From Prostheceraeus crozeri (taxonomy: Eukaryota; Platyhelminthes; Polycladida; Euryleptidae): DNA of 64,000 bases. The notes below the pieces were generated by a model. That model saw only the letters and a list, made by a program, of their open reading frames with translations, was not told the DNA's origin and ran no database searches. The stretch lies in assembly GCA_907163375.1 (NCBI GenBank), contig CAJQUW010011576.1:124001-188000 (forward strand), written 5' to 3'. Every line of letters begins with the position of its first letter. Position 1 is the first letter of the stretch. Position numbers and translations under genes: made by a program. Positions 31,034 to 40,787 of the stretch are shown one piece after another.

Positions 31034-31433
31034 GGATCTTTTCCGTTGTACCCCCTCCAAATATTAAGCCCCCTCCAGTCATTCCTCTCAAACTTTATCA
31101 ACAATTCAGTCCAATAGAAAATATAATTCCGAATGTCACTGAAATAAAAAATGACTCATATAATGACGTCTTCGCACGATCTTAACGTAAGGTTAACATT
31201 GTATCAGTCGATGTAGAGGAGTGCGAGTTTATGTGGCGTCGACGGATATTAGCCAGTAATGAAAACTGTTTTCAGCATATTTTGGGAGACATCATCTCCT
31301 TCTGTCCTCCTTCATAGAGGTAAGTTATATAAAAGATAATTTGGATTAAAGTTTCGTGTTTTTGAGTAGAGGGGGCTTAATATTTTGATTTCAAGGAAAT
31401 GCATTAGTGGAGGGGGTATAACGGAAAAGATCC
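31034..31433. mobile_element. 400-bp non-autonomous DNA transposon, 8-bp TSD
   Basis: Inverted ends GGATCTTTTCCGTT(G/A)TACC continue into CCCTCC, about 25 bp with one mismatch. A perfect 8-bp duplication CACGTTAA flanks them at 31026-31033 and 31434-31441. An inner ATTAAGCCCCCT block also recurs inverted. Eight base pairs fits hAT, P or Merlin-type transposases. The GGA- end does not look like a standard hAT CA- end, so the superfamily is open. Confidence 0.85.
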
Positions 31434-31441
31434 CACGTTAA

Positions 31442-32100
31442 TCGTGTGTGATTTCTCCTCCAAACCGCATGTTAAAATCGAAAGTGTACTCATATTTTTT
31501 GGAGAAGGATGGGGGGATTTTCCTGCCTGGTAGACTGGAGAAAAGCCGTGTGAAGCACACATCAACAAGATGGGTGAGCAGAATCTCATGCATCCAACTG
31601 AAAACGACATTTGATCAACTATCATCGAAAATGATTGATAATTGATAGAGCAATGATCATTAAGATAGCTAGGTTCAGATAAGCCTATAATGATCTATGA
31701 TGTAGGTTTACATTTTTTCAAAAAAATTGGCTATATACTTGTCATCCGGAGTCGGAGTCCTATCAAAATGATAGGACTCCGCATCCTTGGCTTCAACTTT
31801 CAATGAGATTTTGATTCGAATTTCCAGCTATTTTATAGAGTTTTCTGTTGCAAGGTCTTAATTGTTAAACGCCTCACCACTTTCACATTACCCACGAAAA
31901 ATTCCCCGACCGAAATTTTATATAAAGGTGGGTTCATATGAATAAATTTTCGAGTTTGTGATTTATTTAAATCCGATCTTTTAGTGATACATTGTGTGCA
32001 TTGATGACGAGGTGGAAAAAAGAACAGGAAAGCTACTGTATATGAGAAATATTATGACGTTGACACGAACTCGTTTAATTGAAAGACGTAAAACAAAGAA
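31442..32100. other. Spacer with a small palindrome
   Basis: Mostly unassigned. It contains a perfect 12-bp-stem hairpin at 31753-31781 (CGGAGTCCTATC, AAAAT loop, inverse). The plus-strand frame at 31994-32191 runs into the P-element terminal repeat and is not a gene. Confidence 0.45.
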
Positions 32101-32107
32101 GCTCATC

Positions 32108-32184
32108 CAAGGACGTACTTTATTAAGTGAATATACCAGGACGGTGGACTGCCGATTTAGTGCAAAATGTTTTGAAGGCCGATT
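32108..32184 (+). repeat. P-like element left 77-bp inverted repeat
   Basis: Matches 36686-36762 in reverse complement without a mismatch. It contains AATATACCAGGACGG and GTGCAAAATGTTTTG. Divergence begins abruptly after GGCCGATT. Confidence 0.9.
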
Positions 32185-32532
32185 ACTCTGAATAAGAGAA
32201 ATTCAGACAACTACTCTGAACAAGACAAAAATAGCAGGTAGACATATTTCGAGCATGAACTTTCTAATGGCGGTATTAGTTTTGTCGAACTACCTCATCT
32301 TCATACTACATAATTGATTTAAAAACATGTACATGTGCACATGTGCATTTTTCGCAAAAATTCATATGTACAGACCATTATTGAAAAAAACGAAGTGCTT
32401 TTATTTTGAACAAATATATTGTTAACAAGACAATGAATGTATCGTTCTTCTGGGACATGAGGAAACAATAAGTAGTCTACAAAAAAGAGTTTATTTTGAA
32501 TCACAAAGCGATGATCACTTACACGTTATGTA

Positions 32533-33305
32533 CCCTGTGGGAACGAATCTTGCGAAAAACTGGCGAATGTCAGCTGCAGAATATCATGCTAAAGTTCAGT
32601 CATATTTGCGGGATATTCGCTGGCGAAGTTCGCCGGCGACAATTCGCGCTTATATGTCACCTTCTACTTTTGACTTTCACTCTTATTTTCTTTAGTAATC
32701 CGCCTCTATTGCCGAGGCTCTATTCTCTCCCTCACCTCCTCGCTATCCCCCACACATGGCTAATCTATCTAAGAAATAAGTGCAGACTATCATTCTTTGA
32801 TAATGATAAGAATATAGAGAATCCGCTTATATCAATTTTCATAACATCTCTTGACATTCAATAATTTACAACAATGACAAATATTTGAATAATATCATAG
32901 TATTTACTGCGACATTTATGGAAGATAAATACTTTTTTTAGTTTAAGCCTTCGTGAATTAAAAAAATCCCTTTTTATCAGATCAGACTGAGAACACAATA
33001 CATTTTCATGTGAAGGTAATATACGAACATTACTACTTACCACTAATTAGTTGCTACAATATCCACGATTTCGCCGGTTGGCGAAAAATCAGCTTGCATT
33101 AGTAAACAAATATCTACCAACTAACTATAGCAACTTTTTCGCCACCTGTCGTTTTTTAATTTTACACATGTTTTTGGATAAATTATGACCATTTTCACAT
33201 GCGGAGATAGTTTTTACACGAAAATGAACCTTTAAAAAAATTATCCACAAAATCGCTACCTCGCCAGATAATCTGTTGATATTAGCAAGATGCGTTCCCA
33301 CAGGG
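32533..33305. mobile_element. 773-bp mariner-type MITE inside the P-like element
   Basis: The ends CCCTGTGGGAACG(A/C)ATCTTGC are inverted repeats of about 21 bp with one mismatch, flanked by TA on both sides (32531-32532; 33306-33307), the Tc1/mariner target. No transposase is inside; the plus-strand frame at 32496-32864 crosses the boundary and is not a gene. Short CGCCGGCGA-type inverted words near 32630 and 33070 are internal. Confidence 0.85.
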
Positions 33306-33315
33306 TAATAGTGAG

Positions 33316-33920
33316 TCAAGTGAATTTCATAATTTTCCGGTTACTGCTCCTTCGATCCGGTGAATGTTTCCGTTTTAATGATCGAATCGTATCTGATTCA
33401 CGGGTAACCATTCCTTTCATTAGGATGTTAGCTAAACGACGAGCAACTCGTTCGCGATCAGAAACTGTATGAAAATAGATCGATTCCATAAGCATAAGAA
33501 GAGCTCGAACAAGTCTGTTGCTACATTTCATTGGTGATATAAGACGAAAATATTCGTAGGAGATGTGGCACAACTGCAACAGACTTTCACAAGGCATGGA
33601 TAATTTTCCACGAGAGAGTAGAAGAGTAAATTCTGAGGAGCTATCAATACTGTCATCTAACATAGAATTTCGTTTGAGGTCTTCATGCTTGAAAGCAATG
33701 TATCCAGCTATATAGAAGAGCACGGATTTTTCACTGTCGCTGCGCGAATCAGAATTTACATCAACAAGCAAAGAATCATCCATGGACAGTAACTCAAGTT
33801 CAGTGAAATCAGAAGTACAGCATTCACTCCTTGGAATTTCCGACTTCTCCAGTTCAATCTCCAGCTTGTTATAAAGATCAAGGCGCCTGAACTTTGCACT
33901 ACTTAATACTTGTTCGACCG
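33316..33920 (-). pseudogene. P/THAP9-type transposase C-terminal exon
   Basis: A minus-strand open stretch of about 200 residues. It begins near VEQVLSSAKFRRLDLYNKLE and passes through LFYIAGYIAFKHEDLKR, FTLLLSRGKLSMPCESL and YEYFRLISPMKCSNRLV. The Y-IAGY-x-x-x-K motif followed by FT-LLSRG-L-PS is the C-terminal signature of P-element and THAP9 transposases. The catalytic RNase-H-like part is absent upstream, so it cannot act as a full transposase. It ends just beside the mariner-type MITE. The acceptor side is near 33920. Confidence 0.75.
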
Positions 33921-34230
33921 CTATGTGATAGTTCCCTCCGCTCTAACCATAACGGGGTTAAGCCGTTATCAAATTTATTACCGATAGGCCTATTCAGGCT
34001 TCTTCAAGCTAGCTTCAAGCTATGCTGCAATGAACACCAATTCATGTACTGAACGTAGGTGTATAGGCTTTCATCTCAGTCGCAGTCAAATTTAGTTCGT
34101 AGGGCCTATTGCTAATACTATAGTCATATTTTCTGAAAAAGACTATCACTAGTTTTGTGACAAGTACACGTACTAATGGAAATGTAAAATGAAAAATGGA
34201 AAGTACTAGAAGGTATAGGCCTATAACCGG

Positions 34231-34340
34231 ACACTCCTGTACTTTACTGGTCCCTATATAGGAATGTGTGAAACGACCTCCTGTACTTCACTGGTCCCTA
34301 ACCCTAACCCAATAGGGACCAGTAAAGTACAGGAGTGCCG
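34231..34340. repeat. Hairpin element with 25-bp arms
   Basis: CACTCCTGTACTTTACTGGT and following bases near 34231 recur as the reverse complement ending near 34340 (ACCAGTAAAGTACAGGAGTG), with an extra direct half copy (CCTGTACTTCACTGGTCC) in between. It lies inside the probable intron of the P-like transposase gene. Probably a small foldback or MITE. Confidence 0.7.
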
Positions 34341-34546
34341 ATAGCCGTATAGGCATTATGCCTACTTAAGAGAGTATGTACGTACGTCCTTCCTAAATAA
34401 TGATACGTCTTCAAGATTTAATGTCAGGTTTACTTACATAATGAAAAATGTTACGAATCCCGCAAATTGTTTAGTACCAAATTAATTAATTAAACTAATT
34501 AATAACAGATATCAAAGATTACTACATATATTCATGTATGATATAA

Positions 34547-35002
34547 ACTTACTTTGATTGAATAACAAACGGATGCTAGAGTTTCATTCAGCGACACCAT
34601 GTTGCAAGAGGTTTCATTTGCATAATAGTGTAAATTGTTATCCTTCGCATAACGGTAACATTCCTCGCAAAATGTATTCCAGCTTTCAGGAATCTTTTCC
34701 TTCACATTAAAGATTGAGAGTTCGTCTTCAAGGATATTCCTACCTTCAGAGGTGACTTTGCGTAGCGTAGCATTCCTCGGCGGCGCAGGTTGTTGTTGAA
34801 TACAAAAAGATGGTGGTATATCGGCGAAAATCGACGGAGGATGTTTAGGACGAAGAAATCTTTTCACTTTCACCATTTCACACTTAACGGGCCAATGTTT
34901 TTCACAGACGAAAACTTTGTCACTGTTCGGACGGTTAGGTAAGGCTTTTATCCAGCGTTCTTTCTCAACAGGATCAGCTGATGGGAGTGAACAGATGGGC
35001 AC
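34547..35002 (-). pseudogene. THAP-domain exon of the P-like transposase
   Basis: Minus-strand coding with the THAP signature: LPSADPVEKERWIKALPNR, then KVFVCEKHWPVKC and the AVPTIF-equivalent RPKHPPSIF. THAP is a C2CH zinc domain that binds DNA, used by P transposases to recognise their ends. Downstream lies a helical region (WNTFCEECYRYAKDNN, LNETLASVCYSIK). The frame meets a consensus donor GTAAGT at 34552-34547, so an intron follows toward 33920. At its 5' side it is cut at 35003 by the PIF/Harbinger insertion. Confidence 0.78.
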
Positions 35003-35280
35003 ATAGGGCCGGTTTCATAAAGAGGTTCTAAACTAGAACGGTTCTAGCGTAAGAACTGGTTCTAATTAGCACCGACGAGAAATTTCAGTTTCCTAAACGA
35101 GTTCTTTCCCTCATGGTTCCAGTTGGAACTGGTTCCAATTAGAACTAGAGGTAAATCCAAAGTGACGTTGAGGTGATGTCATGACCTACATTTCAGCCTG
35201 GTTACCACGATGTTATTGGCTTGACGTCAAGTTAATGTATTCGATCTGAATCAACGATTGCAGGAAATTCATTTCTCAAG

Positions 35281-35718
35281 ATGTCACAGCGTAAGCGAGC
35301 GGAAAACTTTAGCAACGTAGAGAAAGAATGCATATTAGATTTTATGGAGAGGAATTCGATAATTGAAAGTAAGGATACCTCGGTGAAGACGCAGAAGCAT
35401 AAGAAGGAGAAATTTGAAGAGCTACGAATACTTTTAGATTCTCAATTCGCGACAAAACGGTCAATAGCTCAAATCAAGAACTATTGGAAGAAGATGAAAT
35501 GTAATGTAAAGAAAGCTGCGACGGAAAACCGTAAAGAAAGTTTTAAAACTGGTGGAGGGAAAAATCCAGCCAAAGAGATTTCCGCAGACGAGGAGAGAGT
35601 CATGGCTTTAGTAGCGGCCGACATTGACCCCCTTCCGAACCAGTTCGACGGTGACGCGAAACCAATGATGTCGATTAATGAACCTACCTCCTTCATGAGG
35701 AGCAATGTTAAAGACTAG
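35281..35718 (+). pseudogene. Harbinger Myb/SANT-like DNA-binding protein, truncated
   Basis: 145 residues from ATG at 35281. The N-terminal 90 residues form a trihelical Myb/SANT-like domain: FSNVEKECILDFMERN, then KKEKFEELRILLDSQF, then AQIKNYWKKMKCNVKK, followed by a GGGKNPA linker. In PIF/Harbinger transposons this partner protein binds the element ends and helps import the transposase. From about residue 120 the reading runs antisense through the transposase remnant, so the true C-terminus is lost. Confidence 0.78.
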
Positions 35719-36211
35719 TCTTATGTGTACACAATCAATTACACCAATTACTCCCGGGAAATTAGCCTTTTCGTAGAAACTAGTCTTCATCTTTCGTATT
35801 TCATTAGTAGTACTCGGCATGCGTATATATCGGTTCGATAAACACGCAATCGAGTCAGATACGTGTTTGACAATCCGGCGCGCTTGCTTTAGAAAGACCA
35901 TGTAAATCTCCGATGGAAGTGTAAAAATTGCCGGATGCCAAAAATCGAAGAAATGCAAACACCTGTTCCTCGGGAGTTATTGCGTGGTTCCGACGAGTTT
36001 GTCTTTGAAGTTGAGGGCGAATTTCTTCAATAAGGAGATGTGCTGTTGATTTGGATAGTCTATATCTGATGGTAAATTCTGTTTCACCGTAAATATCGAA
36101 AGGATTACTTCTATCTCTGAATACCCTCTCACGGCGAAGGCTTCTAATTATTAAAACATACCCAGCCATTACTTTGCTGCGATTGTGCATTCGAGAGAAG
36201 TGGCGATTCAA
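35608..36211 (-). pseudogene. PIF/Harbinger DDE transposase, broken and truncated
   Basis: The minus-strand N-terminal part (36211 to about 35855) has RRERVFRDRSNPFDIYGETE and LRFLASGNFYTSIGDLHG, the helix-turn-helix-like region of Harbinger transposases. The next part (35958-35608) has AARRIVKHVSDSIACL-type sequence and FPGVIGVIDCVHIRL, carrying the first catalytic Asp, and ends soon after FINRHHWFRV. The two parts are in different frames, overlapping between 35855 and 35958. The second Asp and the Glu are missing. The 3' end meets the Myb-like gene head-on, near 35640-35660, consistent with one internal deletion. Confidence 0.82.
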
Positions 36212-36435
36212 TTGAAGTTAGAACCACGTTCGATTAGTTCTAGAATGAGGTTCTAATTTCATTCAATTGGAACCGGTGTTAAGAAAATATTTCTTCATGA
36301 AACTGGAATGGTTCTAAAGTTAGAACCAGTTCTTCGTAGAACCGCGTTATGAAACGCGCAACGTTCCAATTTTATGAAGTTTTGACTTTTAACACCGGTT
36401 CTAGGCTTATGACGCTTTTATGAAACCGGCCCATA

Positions 36436-36560
36436 GGGTTCGTCGGACACTCAAATAATTGCTCCGACAATTGCCAACACTGCATTTGTTCGGCATCTCG
36501 AAAGGAGCATGCAGCGATAATGCATCTTAATGGCAGTCGATTCTTAAAGATACCAAGCGT
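36436..36560 (-). pseudogene. 5' portion of the THAP gene beyond the Harbinger insertion
   Basis: Minus-strand sequence directly upstream of the insertion reads LRCIIAACSFRDAEQMQ and then LFECPTNP. The C-x4-C pair fits the N-terminal zinc ligands expected just before the THAP part at 34547-35002. The Harbinger insertion separates the two by 1.4 kb. Confidence 0.4.
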
Positions 36561-36685
36561 GCTATTCATACCGTGCTGACTGACTCACGCTGCCTGAGGG
36601 AAGATAGGCGCTGCACACTGTACACACAGAATTGCGTTTTGTGATAGCGCGCAGCAGCTTGTCGACAGAGGTGGAGCTGACAGAC

Positions 36686-36762
36686 AATCGGCCTTCAAAA
36701 CATTTTGCACTAAATCGGCAGTCCACCGTCCTGGTATATTCACTTAATAAAGTACGTCCTTG
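36686..36762 (-). repeat. P-like element right 77-bp inverted repeat
   Basis: Exact reverse complement of 32108-32184, followed by GCTCATC (36763-36769). Confidence 0.9.
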
Positions 36763-36769
36763 GCTCATC

Positions 36770-38770
36770 ACGATGCAATGTTGGCCATTTGTTTCTCACA
36801 ATCACTTTTTGTCTAATTCGATTTTTAAAAGTGTCATTCATTGTCGACTTTATTACTTCGATAAGAAGTGCTACCCATGCTAAAAAATATCAGTTCATAT
36901 AGATTTCTTGAAGAAGCGGTTATATTTAATGATTTTTGAAGAAACAATGGGGACCATTAAATAATAATGATCTATGTTATGGTGATTACGTAGAAATCAA
37001 GATCTCATAGTTATGCCAACTGTTGAACAATAATAATTATCGACAGTCACTGTTAGACATAAACATCTGACTGATTGCAGTTGCACTTCAATGGCCGTGG
37101 CTTTGTAGTAAAACTTGTAAACTTGTCTTCATTGTAGAATTTGGTCGCTGACTCTCTTTGAGGGTGGGCTATTCTTTCAATTCATGTGCGGCAGTTTTGA
37201 ACGCGTGTTATAATCGTGGCTCTAATCGACAAAGTTGTTTCTTCAAAAAAAATTTCTGTTCGTGACCCAATTTAATAAACTTACAGATGTAGGCCTAATT
37301 GATGGAACTATATAGGACGTCAAGCACTTTATGAATGAAACTATGTGTATGTTGCGAACCTCACTCTCCAACGTGGAGACAATCGCTTACAAAGTGATCG
37401 TTGAGGCCTATACGTCGACATGAGTATGTAAAGATACAAAAGTCAAGATCTCGACATTTTACAAGCGAATAAAACCTTTGCTTTTCTAAAGCTGTAAAAC
37501 AGCGGCCTCTAAGTTTTTTCCCCAAGGAGCCGTTTAGAGGTGAATGGCTCTTTGCAAGCTTTTCATTCAACAGCAAACTTTTTATTCAGCTTGGAACTTG
37601 TCTACGAACTAAACTTTGATTTAGAAACGCTTATATATCACCGTTATGAATATAGACGCTTTACATTGAACTGTTGCTATGTCAACGTTTCATCCACTTT
37701 TATACAAAGTAGTAGTTCGCATGATTCTAAATCAATTTTTGCACTCACGAACTTTGTTACGTTTATGTCAAGAAAACTTAAGCACAACTTCATGAACGTT
37801 CGCTTTATCAGACTTTCAAATTCAATTCGTTTTCGGTCTCTGAACATTCGATTCTGGGTGGGCGATATGGATGCAGTCAACGCGGGTATGCATTGAGATA
37901 TGTGTCTAAAATCATCAATGAACTAATTCACTCAGAATAGTCTTCTAATTCTTATTTTACCAGCGTTCTCATAATTATGTCAACAAAACAGCCGATTGGC
38001 GATCTGAATCTGCTTTTCATCAATTATTGATCAAATGTTTGATTAAATGAATAGTCAAATAGCGTTGTTGCCACTTCAATAAGTTTTTGCTACAGTCATA
38101 TTATAGGCCTACACTCTTCATTGCCAGATTACCATACATTTTTAATTAAACACACAAAATCTTTGTTTATAATTCAATTCAAAAACTTTGAAAGCATGTA
38201 ATATATCTCTTATGTCGATGGCATGAAAGTTGCATCGGTTGACTATTAATCACGAGCCTTGAGAAAGATGAAAAAATGACAATATTGAATGAAAGTATCA
38301 GAATAATATTTACTGAATGGATTCAAGTGATCCAATTGAAATAAAATTTTTATTATGTAACTATGCATTGATCTTCAAAGCAAAATGCGACATCCTTTCA
38401 TGAGAAAAATCGGAGACAGTCTTGCTAAGTTTAAAAGATTCCAAATCACGTCTAGAACTCTCGAATTCACGACAGCATTCCATCACATACGTGTAAACTA
38501 AACTCCTAAATTATACATTCTTTGATAATCACCGCTGCATTTGAATTGTGACTAATTCTTGTACGGAAACTGTCAAATCGTGAAGTATTTTCATACATAG
38601 TTATCTGAAAAATGGACATTTGTTTGACTTTTGACAGAAGAAGTAATTAAGCATGATAAAATCAAGCATCAGATTGTCAAAAGAATAATTACATCCGCAT
38701 AGTTGTAATATTCAATCTTTAGATAATCGAATTTTCTCATCTGACAGATGCTAGATTTTTTCATGAGTTG
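36770..38770. other. Intergenic stretch upstream of the protease gene
   Basis: AT-rich. Frames at 37361-37576 (minus) and 37540-37896 (plus) overlap, lack motifs and are not accepted. No transposon ends recognised. Confidence 0.45.
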
Positions 38771-38775
38771 ATATG

Positions 38776-38783
38776 TATAAATA
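38776..38783 (+). promoter_or_regulatory. TATA box of the serine protease gene
   Basis: TATAAATA at 38776-38783. A start of transcription about 30 bp downstream would fall near 38806, after the first in-frame ATG (38800) and before those at 38821 and 38827. This favours the later start codons. Confidence 0.6.
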
Positions 38784-38820
38784 TGCAAAGTTTTCTTAAA
38801 TGTTGTTCGTGTGCTACTTG

Positions 38821-39690
38821 ATGATAATGAATACAGCGACCGCATTTGTCTTTCTAGTATCAGTGATACTCGTACGTGTTGAATGTTTCTTGGATAGTTC
38901 CATTGACGTTAATCGCAAGGTGGTGAACGGAACAAAGGTTCAAGCAAATGAATTTCGGTCACTTGTCGCTATCATCTTCAACGGAAATACTTTGGTCTGT
39001 GGAGGCACCTTGTTGAATAGAAATACAGTATTAACTGCCGCTCATTGCTTTCGAAGATCCCGTGATCCTTCCAGATGGAGAATTGTCGCAGGTATTCATG
39101 ATTTAAGATTTGCCAACAGAGGAATTGTGAGAGGGGTTCGACAACTGCTCTTTTACAAGAATAAAGCTTCATACAATTTAAGAACATTCATCAATTATTA
39201 TAGTTACTTTGGAGATTATACAATCCTCAAGTTATCGCAGAATGTTTATGAAAGCGGCTCCATCAGGTACACGCCATTGTCCCTTTCTGATCACCCTGAA
39301 GTAACCAATCCAAATATGAGATGCTTCGTTGTCGGTTGGGGCTCGGCCAAGTATCAAGGGAAAGCAAGCCTTAGCCTCCTAAAAGGCGAGATGCGCCTGA
39401 TTTCAAACCACAATTGTTACCTCCGTGCACAGAAATTCGGTAAAACAATGCAACGAATTCCATCTTACAGTATATGCGCGCGGTCTGCTCATCGAAGAAC
39501 AAGTGCATGCTACGGAGATTCCGGAGGTCCTCTATTTTGTGAAATGAAAAGTGGAAATAATAGAATCATGAAACAAGTAGGTGTTGTGAGTAGGCTGATG
39601 GGTTTTACAAATTGTGGCGTTCCTGATGCTCCTGTGGTGTTTGAGAGAGTTTCATGGGTGCATTACTGGATCCAGAAACACATGTTCTAA
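38821..39690 (+). CDS. Secreted chymotrypsin-family (S1) serine protease
   Basis: Probably the one host gene here, an uninterrupted frame. From ATG 38821 the product is about 289 residues. MIMNTATAFVFLVSVILVRV is a signal peptide, and activation would occur at NRK|VVNGT. The catalytic triad is complete: LTAAHC (His), FGDYTILKL (Asp), CYGDSGGP (Ser). Six residues before that Ser is Ser (chymotrypsin position 189), predicting chymotrypsin- rather than trypsin-like choice. The usual SWG at 214-216 reads SRL, an unusual pocket wall. The domain is single, with no CLIP or other modules. A further in-frame ATG lies at 38800, but the TATA box argues for 38821 or 38827. S1 genes usually have introns; an intronless one could be a retrocopy or a lineage trait. 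Confidence 0.88.
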   Translation: MIMNTATAFVFLVSVILVRVECFLDSSIDVNRKVVNGTKVQANEFRSLVAIIFNGNTLVCGGTLLNRNTVLTAAHCFRRSRDPSRWRIVAGIHDLRFANRGIVRGVRQLLFYKNKASYNLRTFINYYSYFGDYTILKLSQNVYESGSIRYTPLSLSDHPEVTNPNMRCFVVGWGSAKYQGKASLSLLKGEMRLISNHNCYLRAQKFGKTMQRIPSYSICARSAHRRTSACYGDSGGPLFCEMKSGNNRIMKQVGVVSRLMGFTNCGVPDAPVVFERVSWVHYWIQKHMF

Positions 39691-39984
39691 ATCAACTTTG
39701 AAAAGAGCATTGAAGAAAGTTTGTACACTGAAACTACAAGTCATCGCAACTTTTGGGAGACAATAATCGCGGTAGTCGCATCTGTAACTGTAGAAAATCT
39801 GCTTGCATCTGTAGAAAATGTATCCATGTGTCTTGCAGCATATGTAAATGTACATGTAATGTAAAAATGCAGTAAATGTAGAAATAATTCATGTACATCA
39901 TATCATGCATACAATTGAATATACTAAAGAGATTCTCTTTTAATGACTGCTGACTTCCTGTTAACCGAGATGAAATATATTTGT

Positions 39985-39990
39985 AATAAA
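39985..39990 (+). terminator. Polyadenylation signal of the protease gene
   Basis: AATAAA about 295 bp after the stop codon, in an AT-rich 3' region. Position and hexamer fit; not otherwise supported. Confidence 0.45.
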
Positions 39991-40030
39991 ATCAAGACTT
40001 CAGATCTGTTGTGATAAAACCGTAGGATTA

Positions 40031-40140
40031 CCCGTTAGATCGCCCGCCTCCGGTACGTGTTCGTTACACGAACTCGGCCCGGTAAACGGGTCGTTCCTAC
40101 CGTCACGTAACCGGTACGAGCTCGTGTACCCGAAGGAGGT
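40031..40140. repeat. GC-rich block starting with a TA-flanked repeat end
   Basis: TA then CCCGTTAGATCGCCCGCC starts a GC-rich segment with repeated CGTTAC/GGTACG words, in strong contrast to its AT-rich surroundings. The same 15-bp end occurs inverted at 47905-47919, also followed by TA. See findings. Confidence 0.5.
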
Positions 40141-40152
40141 TCCAAAAAAAAA

Positions 40153-40256
40153 ATCCGCCCTGCTGCTTGATTTACGGGCTTTCATTCAATCTCCAGTGCT
40201 CTGTATTTTAGCTGGAGATTAAATGAAAGCCCGTTTTTACAAGCAACAGGGCGGAT
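40153..40256. repeat. 104-bp hairpin element
   Basis: ATCCGCCCTGCTGCTTG and following bases to CTCCAG at about 40193 recur inverted at 40212-40256 (CTGGAGATT to CAGGGCGGAT). The arms are about 40 bp with few differences and the loop is about 18 bp. Probably a foldback or MITE remnant; a run of ten A precedes it. Confidence 0.75.
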
Positions 40257-40787
40257 CCTACTTAAAGAGAAAAGTCAAACATGTCAAATAATTGGTTTAT
40301 TCTTCATGAAATTATAGCCACGTACCACAGTAACACTGCCTGGGATAAAAAATAACAGTACCTGGAAAGTTTGACAGCAGTTCGGTAACACTTAACCATT
40401 CCTTGTGCAGTAATTGCCTTCACACTTGCAAACAGTTCCACGCAGAATCCATGTATAGGCCTACTTGGTTTGATATCCCAATCTTATCCGGAAATGAGAG
40501 AATCATTGTCTCTGAAAAAAGAAATATTTTTCATTGACATTTCACGCTGGATTCATGCTATCGTAAAAAGCAAGGATATGTATAGGATGCATCCATGCAG
40601 GAATTACATGTATTATATATAAAAGCACAAATGAAACAAAATCTGTAAATTATATTAAGCAGTATTTACTATGCCAGCATCAATTATAAATAGCATGCAA
40701 AATTATAATGAGATTAACATTTAAGTCAATGTATGGATCAATCAGAGCTTCTGTAGACCTAAAATAACAAGCAATGCGTCAGTCATG
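40257..40787. other. Non-coding spacer
   Basis: No gene, RNA or repeat recognised. Confidence 0.45.

Larger units (their letters stand above)
35006..36432. mobile_element. PIF/Harbinger element inserted in the THAP gene
   Basis: 1,427 bp with inverted ends GGGCCGGTTTCATAAA and a 3-bp duplication ATA on both sides (35003-35005; 36433-36435). GGGCCGGTTTCAT ends and 3-bp targets are typical of PIF/Harbinger, although ATA differs from the usual TWA. Subterminal regions hold repeated GGTTCTA/TAGAACC words on both sides. It carries the two classic genes of the superfamily, a Myb-like protein (plus) and a DDE transposase (minus), both cut short and overlapping at their 3' ends. It is therefore an internal-deletion derivative. 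Confidence 0.9.
32108..36762. mobile_element. P-element-like DNA transposon, nested insertions
   Basis: A 4,655-bp unit bounded by 77-bp inverted repeats that are identical base for base (32108-32184; 36686-36762), starting CAAGGACGTACTTTATTAAG. The sequence GCTCATC directly flanks both ends (32101-32107; 36763-36769), a 7-bp match where P elements make 8. Inside, on the minus strand, are a THAP-domain frame and a THAP9/P-type transposase tail. A PIF/Harbinger element and a mariner-type MITE are inserted within it. Without those two the unit is about 2.4 kb, shorter than a full P element, and the RNase-H-like core is not visible, so it is a deletion derivative. Identical end repeats suggest a young or recently homogenised copy. 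Confidence 0.88.

Noticed and set aside
34290-34320. CTAACCCTAACCC looks like telomere repeat
   Set aside because: Only two units, inside a transposon hairpin; no array, so not an interstitial telomere.
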